DNA of 64,000 bases from JAGOUA01 sp964645655 (GCA_964645655.1 CAZXZS010000001.1:62001-126000), one strand, 5' to 3'; shown: positions 9,052 through 17,900, numbered from the stretch's first letter. The notes: generated by a model not told the origin, from the sequence alone. Made by a program: numbers and translations.

Positions 9052-9258
9052 TTATTTGGATTCTTTTTGTGAATCCCAGCTGATGCGGTTGGGACAATGT
9101 TTAATCAAGCATAGAAGTTCATTGAATTGGGTGGCATGAATCGTATTGACCTCATGGCAGTACTTGCATTTGACCTCGATTGAACCCTCGACGAGCAATC
9201 CTTTGAAAAACAGTTTATGGCAGGATTGGCAACGATACTCGGTGACACAATTTGGCAT
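9052..9258 (-). CDS. Com-like small zinc-ribbon protein
   Basis: This 68-aa protein has two Cys pairs: YRCQSCHKLFFKG and, about 20 residues later, VKCKYCHEVN. The spacing and flanks resemble the Com protein of phage Mu, a zinc-binding translational activator. A ribosome site (AAGGA) lies 8 bases before the ATG. It is the first gene downstream of the NrdR boxes, 76 bases ahead of nrdD. A regulatory role for nrdD mRNA would fit but is inference. Com-like ribbons also occur as unrelated small proteins. Confidence 0.7.
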   Translation of the reverse strand: MPNCVTEYRCQSCHKLFFKGLLVEGSIEVKCKYCHEVNTIHATQFNELLCLIKHCPNRISWDSQKESK

Positions 9259-9333
9259 AAGACTGTTCCTTCAAGATAGCGCCGAAGAAGGTTCGGGTAA
9301 AGGGATGAGAAACAAGCCGTTATTTTTGGTTAT

Positions 9334-9381
9334 CCACAATATGTAGTGGTCTGATTCAAAATAGAACACAAGATGTAGTAG
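9334..9381 (-). promoter_or_regulatory. Paired NrdR boxes over the nrd operon promoter
   Basis: Two 16-base palindrome-like boxes, CCACAATATGTAGTGG (9334-9349) and ACACAAGATGTAGTAG (9366-9381), match the known NrdR consensus (acaCwATATwTwGtgt). The 16-base gap puts their centres 32 bases, about three helical turns, apart, as in characterised NrdR sites. A candidate promoter on the minus strand overlaps box 1: TTGAAT at 9354-9359, a 17-base spacer and TGGATA at 9331-9336. NrdR represses ribonucleotide reductase genes when dATP is high. No nrdR gene is in the window. Confidence 0.8.
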
Positions 9382-9481
9382 CGAGGAAAAGAAACGCATC
9401 CGTCAGTTTCTGTCGCTTTGCGCGTTGAGAGAGATACCGGATCAGTACAGATAGGTCCTTTTATTTTTTACGTTGAATCCT

Positions 9482-9694
9482 ATGCAAAATGAAGCAACGC
9501 GGACAAAGACGTTATATAAGATTGGTGACATCGCACCCGTACACGGCATGTATATGTGTATTCCTTGCGACTATGTACAGGAATTTCAAGCGGGCGTTTT
9601 GTTTACCACCTGCGAACTTTGTTTGGCAGGAACGGATGAAGGGCCGGAAGGATACAAAGAAGCGGAGACAGAATTTTGGGAGCTAATATCGTAG
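9482..9694 (+). CDS. Small zinc-ribbon protein
   Basis: This 70-aa acidic protein has CIPC and CELC pairs about 20 residues apart, as in a rubredoxin-like zinc ribbon, within YKIGDIAPVHGMYMC and ends with PEGYKEAETEFWE. Its function is unknown. I use the ATG at 9482 rather than an in-frame TTG at 9473. It stands between the nrd and copper blocks, divergent from the nrd operon, and could share the control region at 9334-9381. Confidence 0.65.
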   Translation: MQNEATRTKTLYKIGDIAPVHGMYMCIPCDYVQEFQAGVLFTTCELCLAGTDEGPEGYKEAETEFWELIS

Positions 9695-9719
9695 AGAAAA
9701 CCTGTGTTTTTGAAACCAG

Positions 9720-9747
9720 TTGACATATACCCCCTAGGGGGTATATT
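9720..9747 (+). promoter_or_regulatory. Copper-responsive promoter with perfect CsoR palindrome
   Basis: A consensus -35 TTGACA (9720-9725) and -10 TATATT (9742-9747) are 16 bases apart. The spacer and -10 are covered by a perfect 22-base palindrome (9725-9746) with core ATACCCCCTAGGGGGTAT. This is the G-tract type of operator bound by CsoR-family repressors. The expected start of transcription is about 9754, while csoR begins at 9756, so the message should have almost no 5' leader. Copper binding to CsoR would open the promoter. Confidence 0.88.
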
Positions 9748-9755
9748 GGTTTTAT

Positions 9756-10019
9756 ATGCACCAAGACAACCACAAGCTCATTCGGCGATTAAAAATCGTC
9801 GAGGGTCAGATCCGGGGCCTCCAAGAAATGATCGTCAAAGATGCGTATTGTATCGACGTCATCACACAGACATCAGCGGTCAAACAGGCGCTTTCCAACA
9901 TAGAGGATGTGCTGTTGGAAAACCATCTTTCTCATTGCGCGCTCCATCAGATCAAGAGCGGTAACGAAAAGAAGGCGATCGGAGAAATCTTGAAGGTATA
10001 CCAACTTAAACGGAAATAA
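9756..10019 (+). CDS. csoR: CsoR-family copper-sensing repressor
   Basis: This 87-aa all-helical protein has the CsoR/FrmR layout. The Cu(I) ligands C32 (in YCIDVITQ), H57 and C61 (in LENHLSHC) match the Cys-His-Cys set of copper CsoRs. The basic N-terminal helix LIRRLKIVEGQIRGL is the DNA-contacting segment of the family. It is the first gene of the copper operon, directly behind its own operator and one base before copA. Confidence 0.93.
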   Translation: MHQDNHKLIRRLKIVEGQIRGLQEMIVKDAYCIDVITQTSAVKQALSNIEDVLLENHLSHCALHQIKSGNEKKAIGEILKVYQLKRK

Positions 10020-10020
10020 T

Positions 10021-12318
10021 ATGACCAATGCCAAAACCTACAAGATTAAAGGCATGCACTGCGCTTCGTGCGCGGGCATCATTGAGAAGACGGTTAAGAA
10101 GATACCGGGGGTTGAATCTGCCAAGGTGAATTATGGTACGGAGACCGCGAGAGTTTCCTTTGATGGAGCGAAGACAAATCCCCATCACCTTTCACAAGCA
10201 ATCGAGCCGCTTGGCTACTCGCTGGTGATCCCGACGGCTGAATCCATGGGTATGTCAGAAAGCGAACATGCGACGCATCTAGGTTTGAATCAATCAAAAC
10301 AAGATAAGCTAAAAGAGATCGGCGACATGCGAAATAAGGTTCTGTCCGTGATTCCGCTCGCTTTGTTTAGTGCCTTTATTATGGGTTGGGACATGCTCGC
10401 TGAGTTCAATGTTTTGGCACCGCCCGTAGAGATACTCAAAGAGTTTTTTCATCATCTTCTCCCCATTTTTGCTACATATACGCTCTTCGTGGTGGGAAAG
10501 CCTTACCTGCTTGGGCTCTATCGCTTCCTTCGCTACGGCAAAGCCAACATGGATACGCTGATTGGCATCGGCACGTCGGTAGCATTTCTCTACAGCTTCA
10601 TTCTTTCTGCCTTTGAGGAACCGCTCGCCCGCTTCGTAAACGTAGAACAAACCTATTACGATGTCACAATCGTTGTGATCACCTTTATTGCTCTGGGCAA
10701 ATATCTTGAAGCGCAGGCAAAGCTTAAAACAGGTGATGCGATTGAGAAGCTCCTGAATCTCCAAGCAAAAACAGCTCTCGTCATACGGAACGGAAAAGAA
10801 CAGGAAGTGCCAGTCGATCAGGTGCTGATTAATGATTTGATCCTCATGAAACCGGGAGCAAGCATTCCTGTGGATGGAGTGATGATGGAAGGCTCTTCCT
10901 TTGTTGATGAATCAATGGTCACGGGTGAATCCATGCCTGTGGAGAAGAAAGAAGGAGATAAGGTCATTGCTGGAACGATGAATACCTCGGGCTCCTTCAC
11001 GTTTAAGGCGACAAATATTGGTTCGGAAACGCTTCTCGCAAAAATTATTAAGATGGTCGAAGAGGCTCAAGGCAGCCGTGCACCTATTCAAGCATTAGCT
11101 GACAAGATTTCCTCCGTCTTCGTGCCGATCGTCCTTGCACTTTCATTTGTCACGTTGGCCGCGTGGTTGGCTTTTGGTATTCCGTCGCTCGGATTTGCTC
11201 AAGCGCTTTCCTACGGCCTAACATCCTTCGTTGGAATTTTAGTAATCGCGTGTCCGTGCGCGCTCGGCCTTGCGACACCGACAGCCATTATCGTTGGAGT
11301 CGGGAAAGGAGCGAAGGAAGGCATTCTTATCAAGGATGCGGCAACACTTGAGAATCTACACAAGGTAGATACAGTTGTTGTTGATAAGACGGGAACGATT
11401 ACCAAGGGAAAACCAGAACTGGTAAACATTGAGAAGGTCTCCAAGGATTTTTCCGAGGAAGAGATCATCTCGATTCTCGCTTCTCTTGAAGGCAAGTCCG
11501 AGCACCCGATCGCCCATGCGATAACCGAGTATGCGAAAGAGAAAAAGATTCGCTTACAAACAATTCAGAACTTCGACAGCATCAAGGGCAAGGGAGTAAA
11601 AGGAATCGTGGGGAAAAACGAATACTTTGCAGGCAATACTAAGCTCGTCACCGATCTGGGACTGCCGCTGAACCCCGAATTTATTCAGGGGGAAACAGCT
11701 CAAGGAAAAACACCCGTCATTCTCACGACAAAAGACGAGATTGTTGCCGTCGTCTTTGTGGCAGACGCGATCAAGCCCGAAGCCGTCCAAGCCGTCAAAG
11801 AGCTTCATGCCCTTGGAATCAAAACCATCATGCTCACGGGAGACATGGCAAACACGGCCAAGGCGATTGCCAAACAAGTGGGCATCGATGAAGTAGTCGC
11901 CGAAGTCATGCCCGACGACAAGCTCAATAAAATAAAAGAATTGCAGAAACAAGGCCATCTTGTTGCCATGGCGGGAGACGGGGTAAACGATGCCCCCGCT
12001 CTGGCGCAGGCAGACGTGGGCGTTGCTATGGGAACTGGAACTGACGTCGCTATCGAAACCGCTGGCATCACCCTTCTACACGGCGACATCTCAAAGCTGG
12101 TCAAAGCGATTCATCTCTCGAAGATCACGATGACGGGGATCAAACAGAATCTGTTCTGGGCGTTTATTTATAACGTGGTCGGTATTCCGCTCGCGGGAGG
12201 CCTATTCTTTCCGTTCTTTGGTTGGCTGCTAAATCCAGTCTTTGCGGGACTCGCGATGGCGTTCTCAAGCGTTTCCGTGGTCGGTAACTCCTTACGCCTT
12301 AAAGCGAAAAAGCTCTAA
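10021..12318 (+). CDS. copA: Copper-exporting P1B-type ATPase
   Basis: The 765-aa protein has one N-terminal HMA domain (GMHCASC, residues 10-16), the transmembrane metal site CPCALG near residue 412, the phosphorylated Asp in DKTGT near 455, TGE, and GDGVNDAP near 651. The CPC motif together with the CsoR neighbour points to Cu(I). It pumps copper out of the cytoplasm. It starts one base after csoR and is followed by two more copper genes in the same direction. Confidence 0.95.
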   Translation: MTNAKTYKIKGMHCASCAGIIEKTVKKIPGVESAKVNYGTETARVSFDGAKTNPHHLSQAIEPLGYSLVIPTAESMGMSESEHATHLGLNQSKQDKLKEIGDMRNKVLSVIPLALFSAFIMGWDMLAEFNVLAPPVEILKEFFHHLLPIFATYTLFVVGKPYLLGLYRFLRYGKANMDTLIGIGTSVAFLYSFILSAFEEPLARFVNVEQTYYDVTIVVITFIALGKYLEAQAKLKTGDAIEKLLNLQAKTALVIRNGKEQEVPVDQVLINDLILMKPGASIPVDGVMMEGSSFVDESMVTGESMPVEKKEGDKVIAGTMNTSGSFTFKATNIGSETLLAKIIKMVEEAQGSRAPIQALADKISSVFVPIVLALSFVTLAAWLAFGIPSLGFAQALSYGLTSFVGILVIACPCALGLATPTAIIVGVGKGAKEGILIKDAATLENLHKVDTVVVDKTGTITKGKPELVNIEKVSKDFSEEEIISILASLEGKSEHPIAHAITEYAKEKKIRLQTIQNFDSIKGKGVKGIVGKNEYFAGNTKLVTDLGLPLNPEFIQGETAQGKTPVILTTKDEIVAVVFVADAIKPEAVQAVKELHALGIKTIMLTGDMANTAKAIAKQVGIDEVVAEVMPDDKLNKIKELQKQGHLVAMAGDGVNDAPALAQADVGVAMGTGTDVAIETAGITLLHGDISKLVKAIHLSKITMTGIKQNLFWAFIYNVVGIPLAGGLFFPFFGWLLNPVFAGLAMAFSSVSVVGNSLRLKAKKL

Positions 12319-12327
12319 TCTCTTCTT

Positions 12328-13350
12328 ATGTCGCAAACCTATACCTTTCATGTAAACGGCATGCACTGCAACTCATGCGTGATTCTTACCGAAAGCGAAC
12401 TGAAAGATGTCCAAGGGGTGTCACGAGCGAAGACATCACTTAACGAGAAGCATGTAGAAGTGACAGGAGACTTTGGAGACAAGTCGCAAGAACAAGTCAT
12501 GAGCGAACTCAGCGAGGTATTGAAGCCCCATGGGTATTCCCTTTCTCTGGAAAAAGAACAAAAGACCGTTCGCTGGTCTGAGTTTGTCTACGCGCTCCCG
12601 ATCTCCCTTCTCTTTGTTGCCGTCTTCGTCCTCTTACAGAAGCTCGGCATCGTGAATCTGGTACGTACGGGAGACGTCACCTATGGAACAGCGTTTATCG
12701 TAGGACTGGTTGCCTCTGTCTCAACCTGCATGGCAGTTGTAGGTGGGATCGTCCTATCCTTGTCCGCAAGTTACGCCAAGGAGGGCGACAAAGTACGGCC
12801 CCAAGCCATGTTCCACCTAGGTCGGCTCGTATCTTTCTTTGTTCTGGGAGGAGTTATCGGAGTTTTGGGGTCAGTCTTTCAATTTGGAGCGACCGGTATG
12901 TTGGTTCTTGGACTCGTTGTAGCGCTTGTCCTCTTCGCTCTAGGTCTTAACCTCCTTGATATATTCCCTTGGGCCAAGAAGCTGCAATTTACGTTGCCAA
13001 CGAGTCTTGGAAGCCGTGTTCATGGATTGAAGAACGCCAATCATGTGCTAATGCCGCTCGTAGTGGGAGTCGTGACCTTTTTTCTTCCCTGCGGGTTTAC
13101 ACAGTCCATGCAAATCTACACCCTCACGACCGGTAGCTTTGTGAAGGGCGGGCTGACGATGCTGGCTTTCGCTCTTGGAACCTTGCCTGTGCTTTCGCTC
13201 TTGAGTTTCAGCTCGCTTGGGATTCATAAGAAAGCCCAGTCAGGCATCTTTTTCAAAACGGCCGGGCTGATTGTGATCTTTTTTGCGGTCTTTAATCTCA
13301 TCAGTACATTAGCGGGAGCAGGTCTGATCAATCCAGTCTTTAGCTTCTAA
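12328..13350 (+). CDS. HMA domain fused to a UreH/TauE-like membrane protein
   Basis: Residues 1-70 form a heavy-metal-associated domain (NGMHCNSCV near 10-18). From about residue 88 on there are six or seven membrane helices with STCMAVVGG and FFLPCGFTQSMQ. Those Cys-containing helices are typical of the UreH_2/sulfite-exporter-like group related to DsbD and CcdA. It lies 9 bases after copA. I infer a role in copper handling across the membrane or in thiol transfer to a copper protein. The direction of transport is not known. Confidence 0.82.
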   Translation: MSQTYTFHVNGMHCNSCVILTESELKDVQGVSRAKTSLNEKHVEVTGDFGDKSQEQVMSELSEVLKPHGYSLSLEKEQKTVRWSEFVYALPISLLFVAVFVLLQKLGIVNLVRTGDVTYGTAFIVGLVASVSTCMAVVGGIVLSLSASYAKEGDKVRPQAMFHLGRLVSFFVLGGVIGVLGSVFQFGATGMLVLGLVVALVLFALGLNLLDIFPWAKKLQFTLPTSLGSRVHGLKNANHVLMPLVVGVVTFFLPCGFTQSMQIYTLTTGSFVKGGLTMLAFALGTLPVLSLLSFSSLGIHKKAQSGIFFKTAGLIVIFFAVFNLISTLAGAGLINPVFSF

Positions 13351-13367
13351 CTTCTAAATCTTTTTCT

Positions 13368-13760
13368 ATGAACAAAGTCATCATCGGTTCCCTTGTCGTC
13401 ATGATTCTCGCCATAGGCGGCATCTTCATGCTCCTTCGGGGAGGTAATACGCCCGTCGATGCTCCCGGACAGACGAACGTGAGCGTTCTGGATGGCAAAC
13501 AAGTGATTGAGATTAGGGCTAAAGGCGGGTACGCTCCTCGCGTCACGACGGCCAAGGCCAATATGCCAACCGTCATTAACGTTCAAACAAACGGTACCTT
13601 TGACTGTTCTTCTGCGTTAACCGTCCCCGCCGTTGGATTTCGTGCCATGCTTCCATCTTCGGGAATAACGCCGATTGAAATTCCTCCCCAACAACCGGGG
13701 GCAACGATCAAAGGAGTTTGTTCTATGGGCATGTATAATTTTGCAGTCAATTTCAATTAG
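13368..13760 (+). CDS. Membrane-anchored cupredoxin-like protein
   Basis: One N-terminal membrane helix (residues 5-22) is followed by a roughly 100-residue extracytoplasmic domain. That domain carries FDCSSALTVP and, at the C-terminus, GVCSMGMYNF, the Cys...Cys-Met-Gly-Met arrangement of small cupredoxin-like copper domains. It is the fourth gene of the copper cluster, 17 bases after the HMA fusion. It probably binds copper outside the membrane. Confidence 0.8.
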   Translation: MNKVIIGSLVVMILAIGGIFMLLRGGNTPVDAPGQTNVSVLDGKQVIEIRAKGGYAPRVTTAKANMPTVINVQTNGTFDCSSALTVPAVGFRAMLPSSGITPIEIPPQQPGATIKGVCSMGMYNFAVNFN

Positions 13761-13843
13761 CGAACCTTGAACTGAGTCGATTAATCAAAATCGCCCTTGT
13801 ATGGGAATTACTAAGGTCGATATAACGAAGTATAGGTGATTGT

Positions 13844-14113
13844 ATGAAACAAGAGATTAAAGCCAGTGATGAAGCAAGGAGATATACAATAACCCTGCGC
13901 GAGGCGACAGAAGTGTTTGAATCTTGTGGTTGTTCTACCGAAGTAACGCTGCCGGCTCCATCGGAAGCAGTGTTGACGATCAAAGGTTGTGTGTCACTGT
14001 GTCCAATATCTATCTTTGAAGAGCACGCAGAAAAAGCAAAAGAGCTGATGCAGACCTCGCATCCCGATGTCGGGTTCCGTGTTGAAGTCGTCGAGACAGA
14101 TGGATGTAGTTAA
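13844..14113 (+). CDS. Cys-rich protein, function unknown
   Basis: The 89-aa protein has seven cysteines, in ESCGCS, KGCVSLCPISIF and a terminal DGCS, enough for one or two metal sites. I do not recognise the family. It follows the copper genes after an 83-base gap and has AGGTG 5 bases before the ATG. A metal-binding role is suggested by composition and place only. Confidence 0.65.
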   Translation: MKQEIKASDEARRYTITLREATEVFESCGCSTEVTLPAPSEAVLTIKGCVSLCPISIFEEHAEKAKELMQTSHPDVGFRVEVVETDGCS

Positions 14114-14157
14114 TAATACAAACGCTTAATCACAAATATATTGAACGTCTGCCAGCG

Positions 14158-15828
14158 TTAGATGTTTTGATAATCCGGAATAAAAGAGCACGGTGGCATA
14201 TTCGCTATAGCGGTGCGAACAACCTCTACGATGTGACCCCATCGAGAAATAACTTCGGCAAAAGCCGGAGTTTTCTCGTTTATGGAGCCATTTTCTGTCA
14301 GTTCTAACCGCTTGTAATCGGCTTCGATAGCCGGATAGCTATTTTTGATCGGAAGAAGCCAGTCATGAGCCTGAATAGTGACTTTTTTATCTTTTAACAA
14401 GAAGTTCCAACCAAGCGCGGCAAAGATTTCCCGCCGCTTTTCCAAACCGCCCAAAGCAAACTCCTTGCGAGCGTGCGTCACGAAGGCGAACGTGCGCTCT
14501 GTCAGTTCTAACCATTTCACGGCGCGGCTTTCCGTTTCACGCAGGTTATTTTTGAGTTTGACGATTTTTTCTTGCAGGGCATCGCGTTCCTTTACGAAGA
14601 AGACATCGTCAATAAGCTGGCGGTAACGCATACGGGAGAGCTCATCGAGCTCCTTTTGCGTTTCGACGAGTGATTTGTGCTGGTTTTCGTAGATTTTCGT
14701 GCGATCTTCAATCTCTTTGTCATTGTCCCTGTTCAGGATTTCCAAACCCCAGTGCAAAAATTGCGGATCAATGGCATAGCGTTCCAGCTCCATCTCGATT
14801 TGATCCGTAAGCTCTTTTGCGGTCATCGGTTTTTGATCGCAGATGATGCCCTTTTTCTTTTTGGTACAGTAATAGTAGGTGTAGGTTTTGAGCTCCCCAG
14901 TCTCTTTCACTATTTTTGTCTTCTCGACAGCCGTAATCATGGAACCGCAAACAGCGCAGCGCATGATGCCCGTGAATGGAAAATCGTGGCTCTTGGATCG
15001 TGGCTTGCCTTTTCTCCCCAAAATCACCTGCACGCGGTCGTATTCTTCCATCGTTATCATCGGCTTGTGGTTGCCTTGATAGTTTCGCCCCGTCCATTCA
15101 AACATGCCCGTATAGAAAATGTTGGTGAACATCTTGTAGGCGACGCTCTGCGCGAGCTCCCCACCGCCTCCACGTTTGCGTGTCGGTACACGAAAGCCCC
15201 ACTCCTTGTTTGCGATCTCAAGGATCATCGGCACGGTGTAGTTTCCTGTGAGCAACATGTCCCACATTTTTCGTACCAGATCAAAGCGTTCTGGGTCTGG
15301 GTAGATTGTATGTTCCAGCTTGTCATTCAAATAGCCGAGGGGAGCGCGTGAAGGCAACCAACCGCGATCCGCTTTGCCCTCCATGCCGCGTTTGCTGTTC
15401 TTGCGAAGGTCAATGATGAACTGGTTAGCCATGCCGCTTTCCACATTGAACAGTAGCACGTTGTCGTCGGGGAGATACTGACGATCAATCGTCTGGATGG
15501 ATTGCAAAATGCCTTTTTGGAGCATCCAGCTCAACTTGCCGCTATCAATCGGGTTGCGCGACAAACGGTTGATCTGCCAGCATAGGATGCCATTTGCTTC
15601 GCCTTTCTCAATCCGCTCCAACATGCGCGTGAACTCGGGACGACAATCAGGCATCTTGGCCGACTTCGCCTCCGTGATGATCTCTTTGATCTCGATTTTC
15701 AAATCTGCCGCCAAGAGTTTGAGGCGGTTGACCTGATCTTCGATAGATTGAACCTGCCGGTCTTCGCTCTCTGACGATTTACGGGCATACAGGAAGTATC
15801 GCAGGCTTGGTTGGTTTGGTTTCATCAT
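14158..15828 (-). CDS. Large serine recombinase
   Basis: The resolvase domain begins YFLYARKSSESEDRQ, with the catalytic Ser near residue 18. It continues through LCWQINRLSRNPIDSG and is followed by the Recombinase domain (RAPLGYLND). A zinc ribbon comes next (CAVCGS, then YYYC and IICDQ), then a long coiled coil. At 556 aa it is a typical large serine integrase. The frame stays open to 15984, but the added 52 residues look non-homologous, so I start at 15828 (15825 is also possible). It probably moves the block 14158-28190 or part of it. Confidence 0.9.
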   Translation of the reverse strand: MMKPNQPSLRYFLYARKSSESEDRQVQSIEDQVNRLKLLAADLKIEIKEIITEAKSAKMPDCRPEFTRMLERIEKGEANGILCWQINRLSRNPIDSGKLSWMLQKGILQSIQTIDRQYLPDDNVLLFNVESGMANQFIIDLRKNSKRGMEGKADRGWLPSRAPLGYLNDKLEHTIYPDPERFDLVRKMWDMLLTGNYTVPMILEIANKEWGFRVPTRKRGGGGELAQSVAYKMFTNIFYTGMFEWTGRNYQGNHKPMITMEEYDRVQVILGRKGKPRSKSHDFPFTGIMRCAVCGSMITAVEKTKIVKETGELKTYTYYYCTKKKKGIICDQKPMTAKELTDQIEMELERYAIDPQFLHWGLEILNRDNDKEIEDRTKIYENQHKSLVETQKELDELSRMRYRQLIDDVFFVKERDALQEKIVKLKNNLRETESRAVKWLELTERTFAFVTHARKEFALGGLEKRREIFAALGWNFLLKDKKVTIQAHDWLLPIKNSYPAIEADYKRLELTENGSINEKTPAFAEVISRWGHIVEVVRTAIANMPPCSFIPDYQNI

Positions 15829-15858
15829 AAATTTTGCCATCCAAAAAGGACGGCTCTG

Positions 15859-15966
15859 GTTGATCCTGCTCCACATACGCGAAACGCGTGATGCTTTGCT
15901 GGCAGAGCCGCCCATTTCGGGCAGCAAATACAACAAAAGCGTTTCACGTCTGGGTACAGGATCAAC
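15859..15966. repeat. Nested inverted repeat upstream of the serine recombinase
   Basis: Three nested pairs are visible: GTTGATCCTG (15859-15868) with CAGGATCAAC (15957-15966); GAAACGC (15881-15887) with GCGTTTC (15939-15945); and GCCC (15910-15913) with GGGC (15919-15922). ACGCG-AAA-CGCGT adds a short palindrome around 15879. The element lies between the 504-aa gene and the recombinase start, where large serine integrases often have their attachment site. It could be that site or a leader RNA structure. Confidence 0.5.
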
Positions 15967-15990
15967 GCAGTCATCATAGCTCATTATGCC

Positions 15991-17505
15991 TCATTTGTGA
16001 ACGGTCCCGAACTCGTCGCCCAAGACCTTCTCAAACTCGTCATAGTAGATTTTGAGCCTGTCTTTTGCGTGCTCGATCTCATCTGGGTCAATGACGAAAT
16101 TAGCCTGTGGCACGTCCATAAAATAGTGGCAGTCATAGAGCATGTACGCCTCGCTCCCGAACTTGTCTTTGATGAACCGTAGACTGCTATTGAGCAGCTC
16201 GATGTCATGCCGGATGCTTGCGACGTAGGCATCTACCTTTTCAGTCAGATCAACGTCATAGATTTTGGAGAGACGTGTAAAAATGTCTTGAAAACCAAGC
16301 AGGTGGCCGTACTCCTCGATCAGTCCGCCGCGTTTGATGATGTCGAACAGGGTGCCGACGGGCATGAACGCCTCCGCTTGGTTTTTGTAGTCCGTGACGA
16401 ACTTGAGGTCGCCTTTCATCCGATAGAGACTCTTGCCGAGGATGGTTTCGTGTTTGCGCTCAATCCCGAAAACGTTGTCAGTGATGATCCGCGTTTCCAA
16501 CTCCCCAGCATCTATCATCTGTTGGATTTTCTGCTCGGCTTTTGTTTTCGCTTCGAGCCACTGCTTGAAAACTTCATTATGCGGCAACTTCGTGTTCGCA
16601 TCGTTCACTGTCTCGTATTTGTCGCTCAAAAACAGAGGAGCGTGTTCTTCTAGCAGCCCTTCATCCAGCCATTTCCGCGTCGTCCGTCGTATCAAATCTC
16701 CCACGCTCGTTTTTCGCTCCTCGGCATGAGCCGTGATTTTCTCGACGAGTAATTTTTCCAACGCCACATCATCATCCTGTTTATCAGGTAGATCAATGCT
16801 CTCATGTTCCGCCCATTTCTTCGCTACTTCCAAGAGTGGGATGTCAGCGAAATAACCATGAAAGCTCCACGGTTTTATGAAATCGCTCGGCTTCTTCTCC
16901 GCGAGCGCGGCCGCGTACTTGTTGAACGCTCGTTTTGAGATCAGGTCGGCGATCTTGTCTTTCGCTTCATCGGACGCCTCGCCTGTATCGCCGAGTAACT
17001 CAAAAAGCGCGAGCTCCGACGTGAGGTAGTCGCTTTCGGTTTCGATGTCTGGGTAGAGCTTGAGCAAATCTTGCCGTAGCTCATCATTCATCAGATCGAA
17101 AGCGTAGCGATAGGTGACGTATTCGCGGATCAAGCCTGTATTTTCCAGTACGGCGTTCAGGTCATCTTTATCGCTTCGTTTTTTGGAGATTTCGCCGTCC
17201 GCCAGCATGTAATAGGTCGCGGCGACTTCTGCTCTCAAGTGCGCGTTCTGCGCCCGCAAATAGGTCGTCTGGGCATCAATCTCGGCAAGCAGAGCCGTCC
17301 GCCATGCGCCATTGTATTTGTTGTACTCTCTGATTTCGTAGTTGTCCGTCGGATGCCATCCTTCGACCAGAGCGTACTTGTCCGCATCGCTCAAAAATCC
17401 TTTTCCTTCGCGCTCCTCGGCCACGACGTTTTGCACGAACATCTGGCACCGTTCCTTCGGCGTCAGGTTGCCCTTTTGTAATAGGCTGGTGAGATTCTTC
17501 TTCAT
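15991..17505 (-). CDS. Unknown 504-aa protein of the mobile block
   Basis: The sequence is highly charged and probably mostly helical, with no membrane segment. I recognise no domain. Stretches such as YEIREYNKYNGAWRTALLAE and LRAQNAHLRAEVAATYYML suggest coiled coil. I start at the ATG at 17505 (MKKNLTSLL), four bases after the stop of the zinc-motif gene. It sits between that gene and the serine recombinase, and all run the same way. A structural or transfer role is possible but not shown. Confidence 0.75.
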   Translation of the reverse strand: MKKNLTSLLQKGNLTPKERCQMFVQNVVAEEREGKGFLSDADKYALVEGWHPTDNYEIREYNKYNGAWRTALLAEIDAQTTYLRAQNAHLRAEVAATYYMLADGEISKKRSDKDDLNAVLENTGLIREYVTYRYAFDLMNDELRQDLLKLYPDIETESDYLTSELALFELLGDTGEASDEAKDKIADLISKRAFNKYAAALAEKKPSDFIKPWSFHGYFADIPLLEVAKKWAEHESIDLPDKQDDDVALEKLLVEKITAHAEERKTSVGDLIRRTTRKWLDEGLLEEHAPLFLSDKYETVNDANTKLPHNEVFKQWLEAKTKAEQKIQQMIDAGELETRIITDNVFGIERKHETILGKSLYRMKGDLKFVTDYKNQAEAFMPVGTLFDIIKRGGLIEEYGHLLGFQDIFTRLSKIYDVDLTEKVDAYVASIRHDIELLNSSLRFIKDKFGSEAYMLYDCHYFMDVPQANFVIDPDEIEHAKDRLKIYYDEFEKVLGDEFGTVHK

Positions 17506-17509
17506 AGGG

Positions 17510-17881
17510 TCAGCGTCCTTTTCGTTTTTCCAAGAACAATCCCATGACCTCAACCTTGTCGCTCAATTCGACAATCTCGTAGGCTTTGAGGAGCTTGTCA
17601 GTCAAAAATCCGAGACAGTTTGCGATCTTCACGTCCATCTCCCCGCTACGCACGGCGTTGATCGTTTCTTCCAGTAGTGAAATCACGTCCTTTGGGCTCG
17701 TGAACTTGATCGGCGGGAGAGGAGTTTTGACGATGATCTGATTTTCCTTGCCTCCGCGTGAACGAGCATCTCGTTTCTCGTCTTCGCTCACGGCTGGATT
17801 GTGGAGATAGCAGTACTCCTCGCCTTGCATCGCCTGCGCTTGGCAGGGTTCTCCCGTATTTGTCATTGCTTTGCACAACAT
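17510..17881 (-). CDS. Small protein with N-terminal Cys/His motif
   Basis: The first 28 residues read as MLCKAMTNTGEPCQAQAM plus EYCYLH, a C-C-C-H set seen at the start of many phage and plasmid proteins. The remaining 90 residues are helical. It is 123 aa, 19 bases after the primase gene. Such proteins often lie near mobile-element packaging or replication genes; function is unknown. Confidence 0.7.
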   Translation of the reverse strand: MLCKAMTNTGEPCQAQAMQGEEYCYLHNPAVSEDEKRDARSRGGKENQIIVKTPLPPIKFTSPKDVISLLEETINAVRSGEMDVKIANCLGFLTDKLLKAYEIVELSDKVEVMGLFLEKRKGR

Positions 17882-17900
17882 AAGTTATGGGTGGGGTGGG

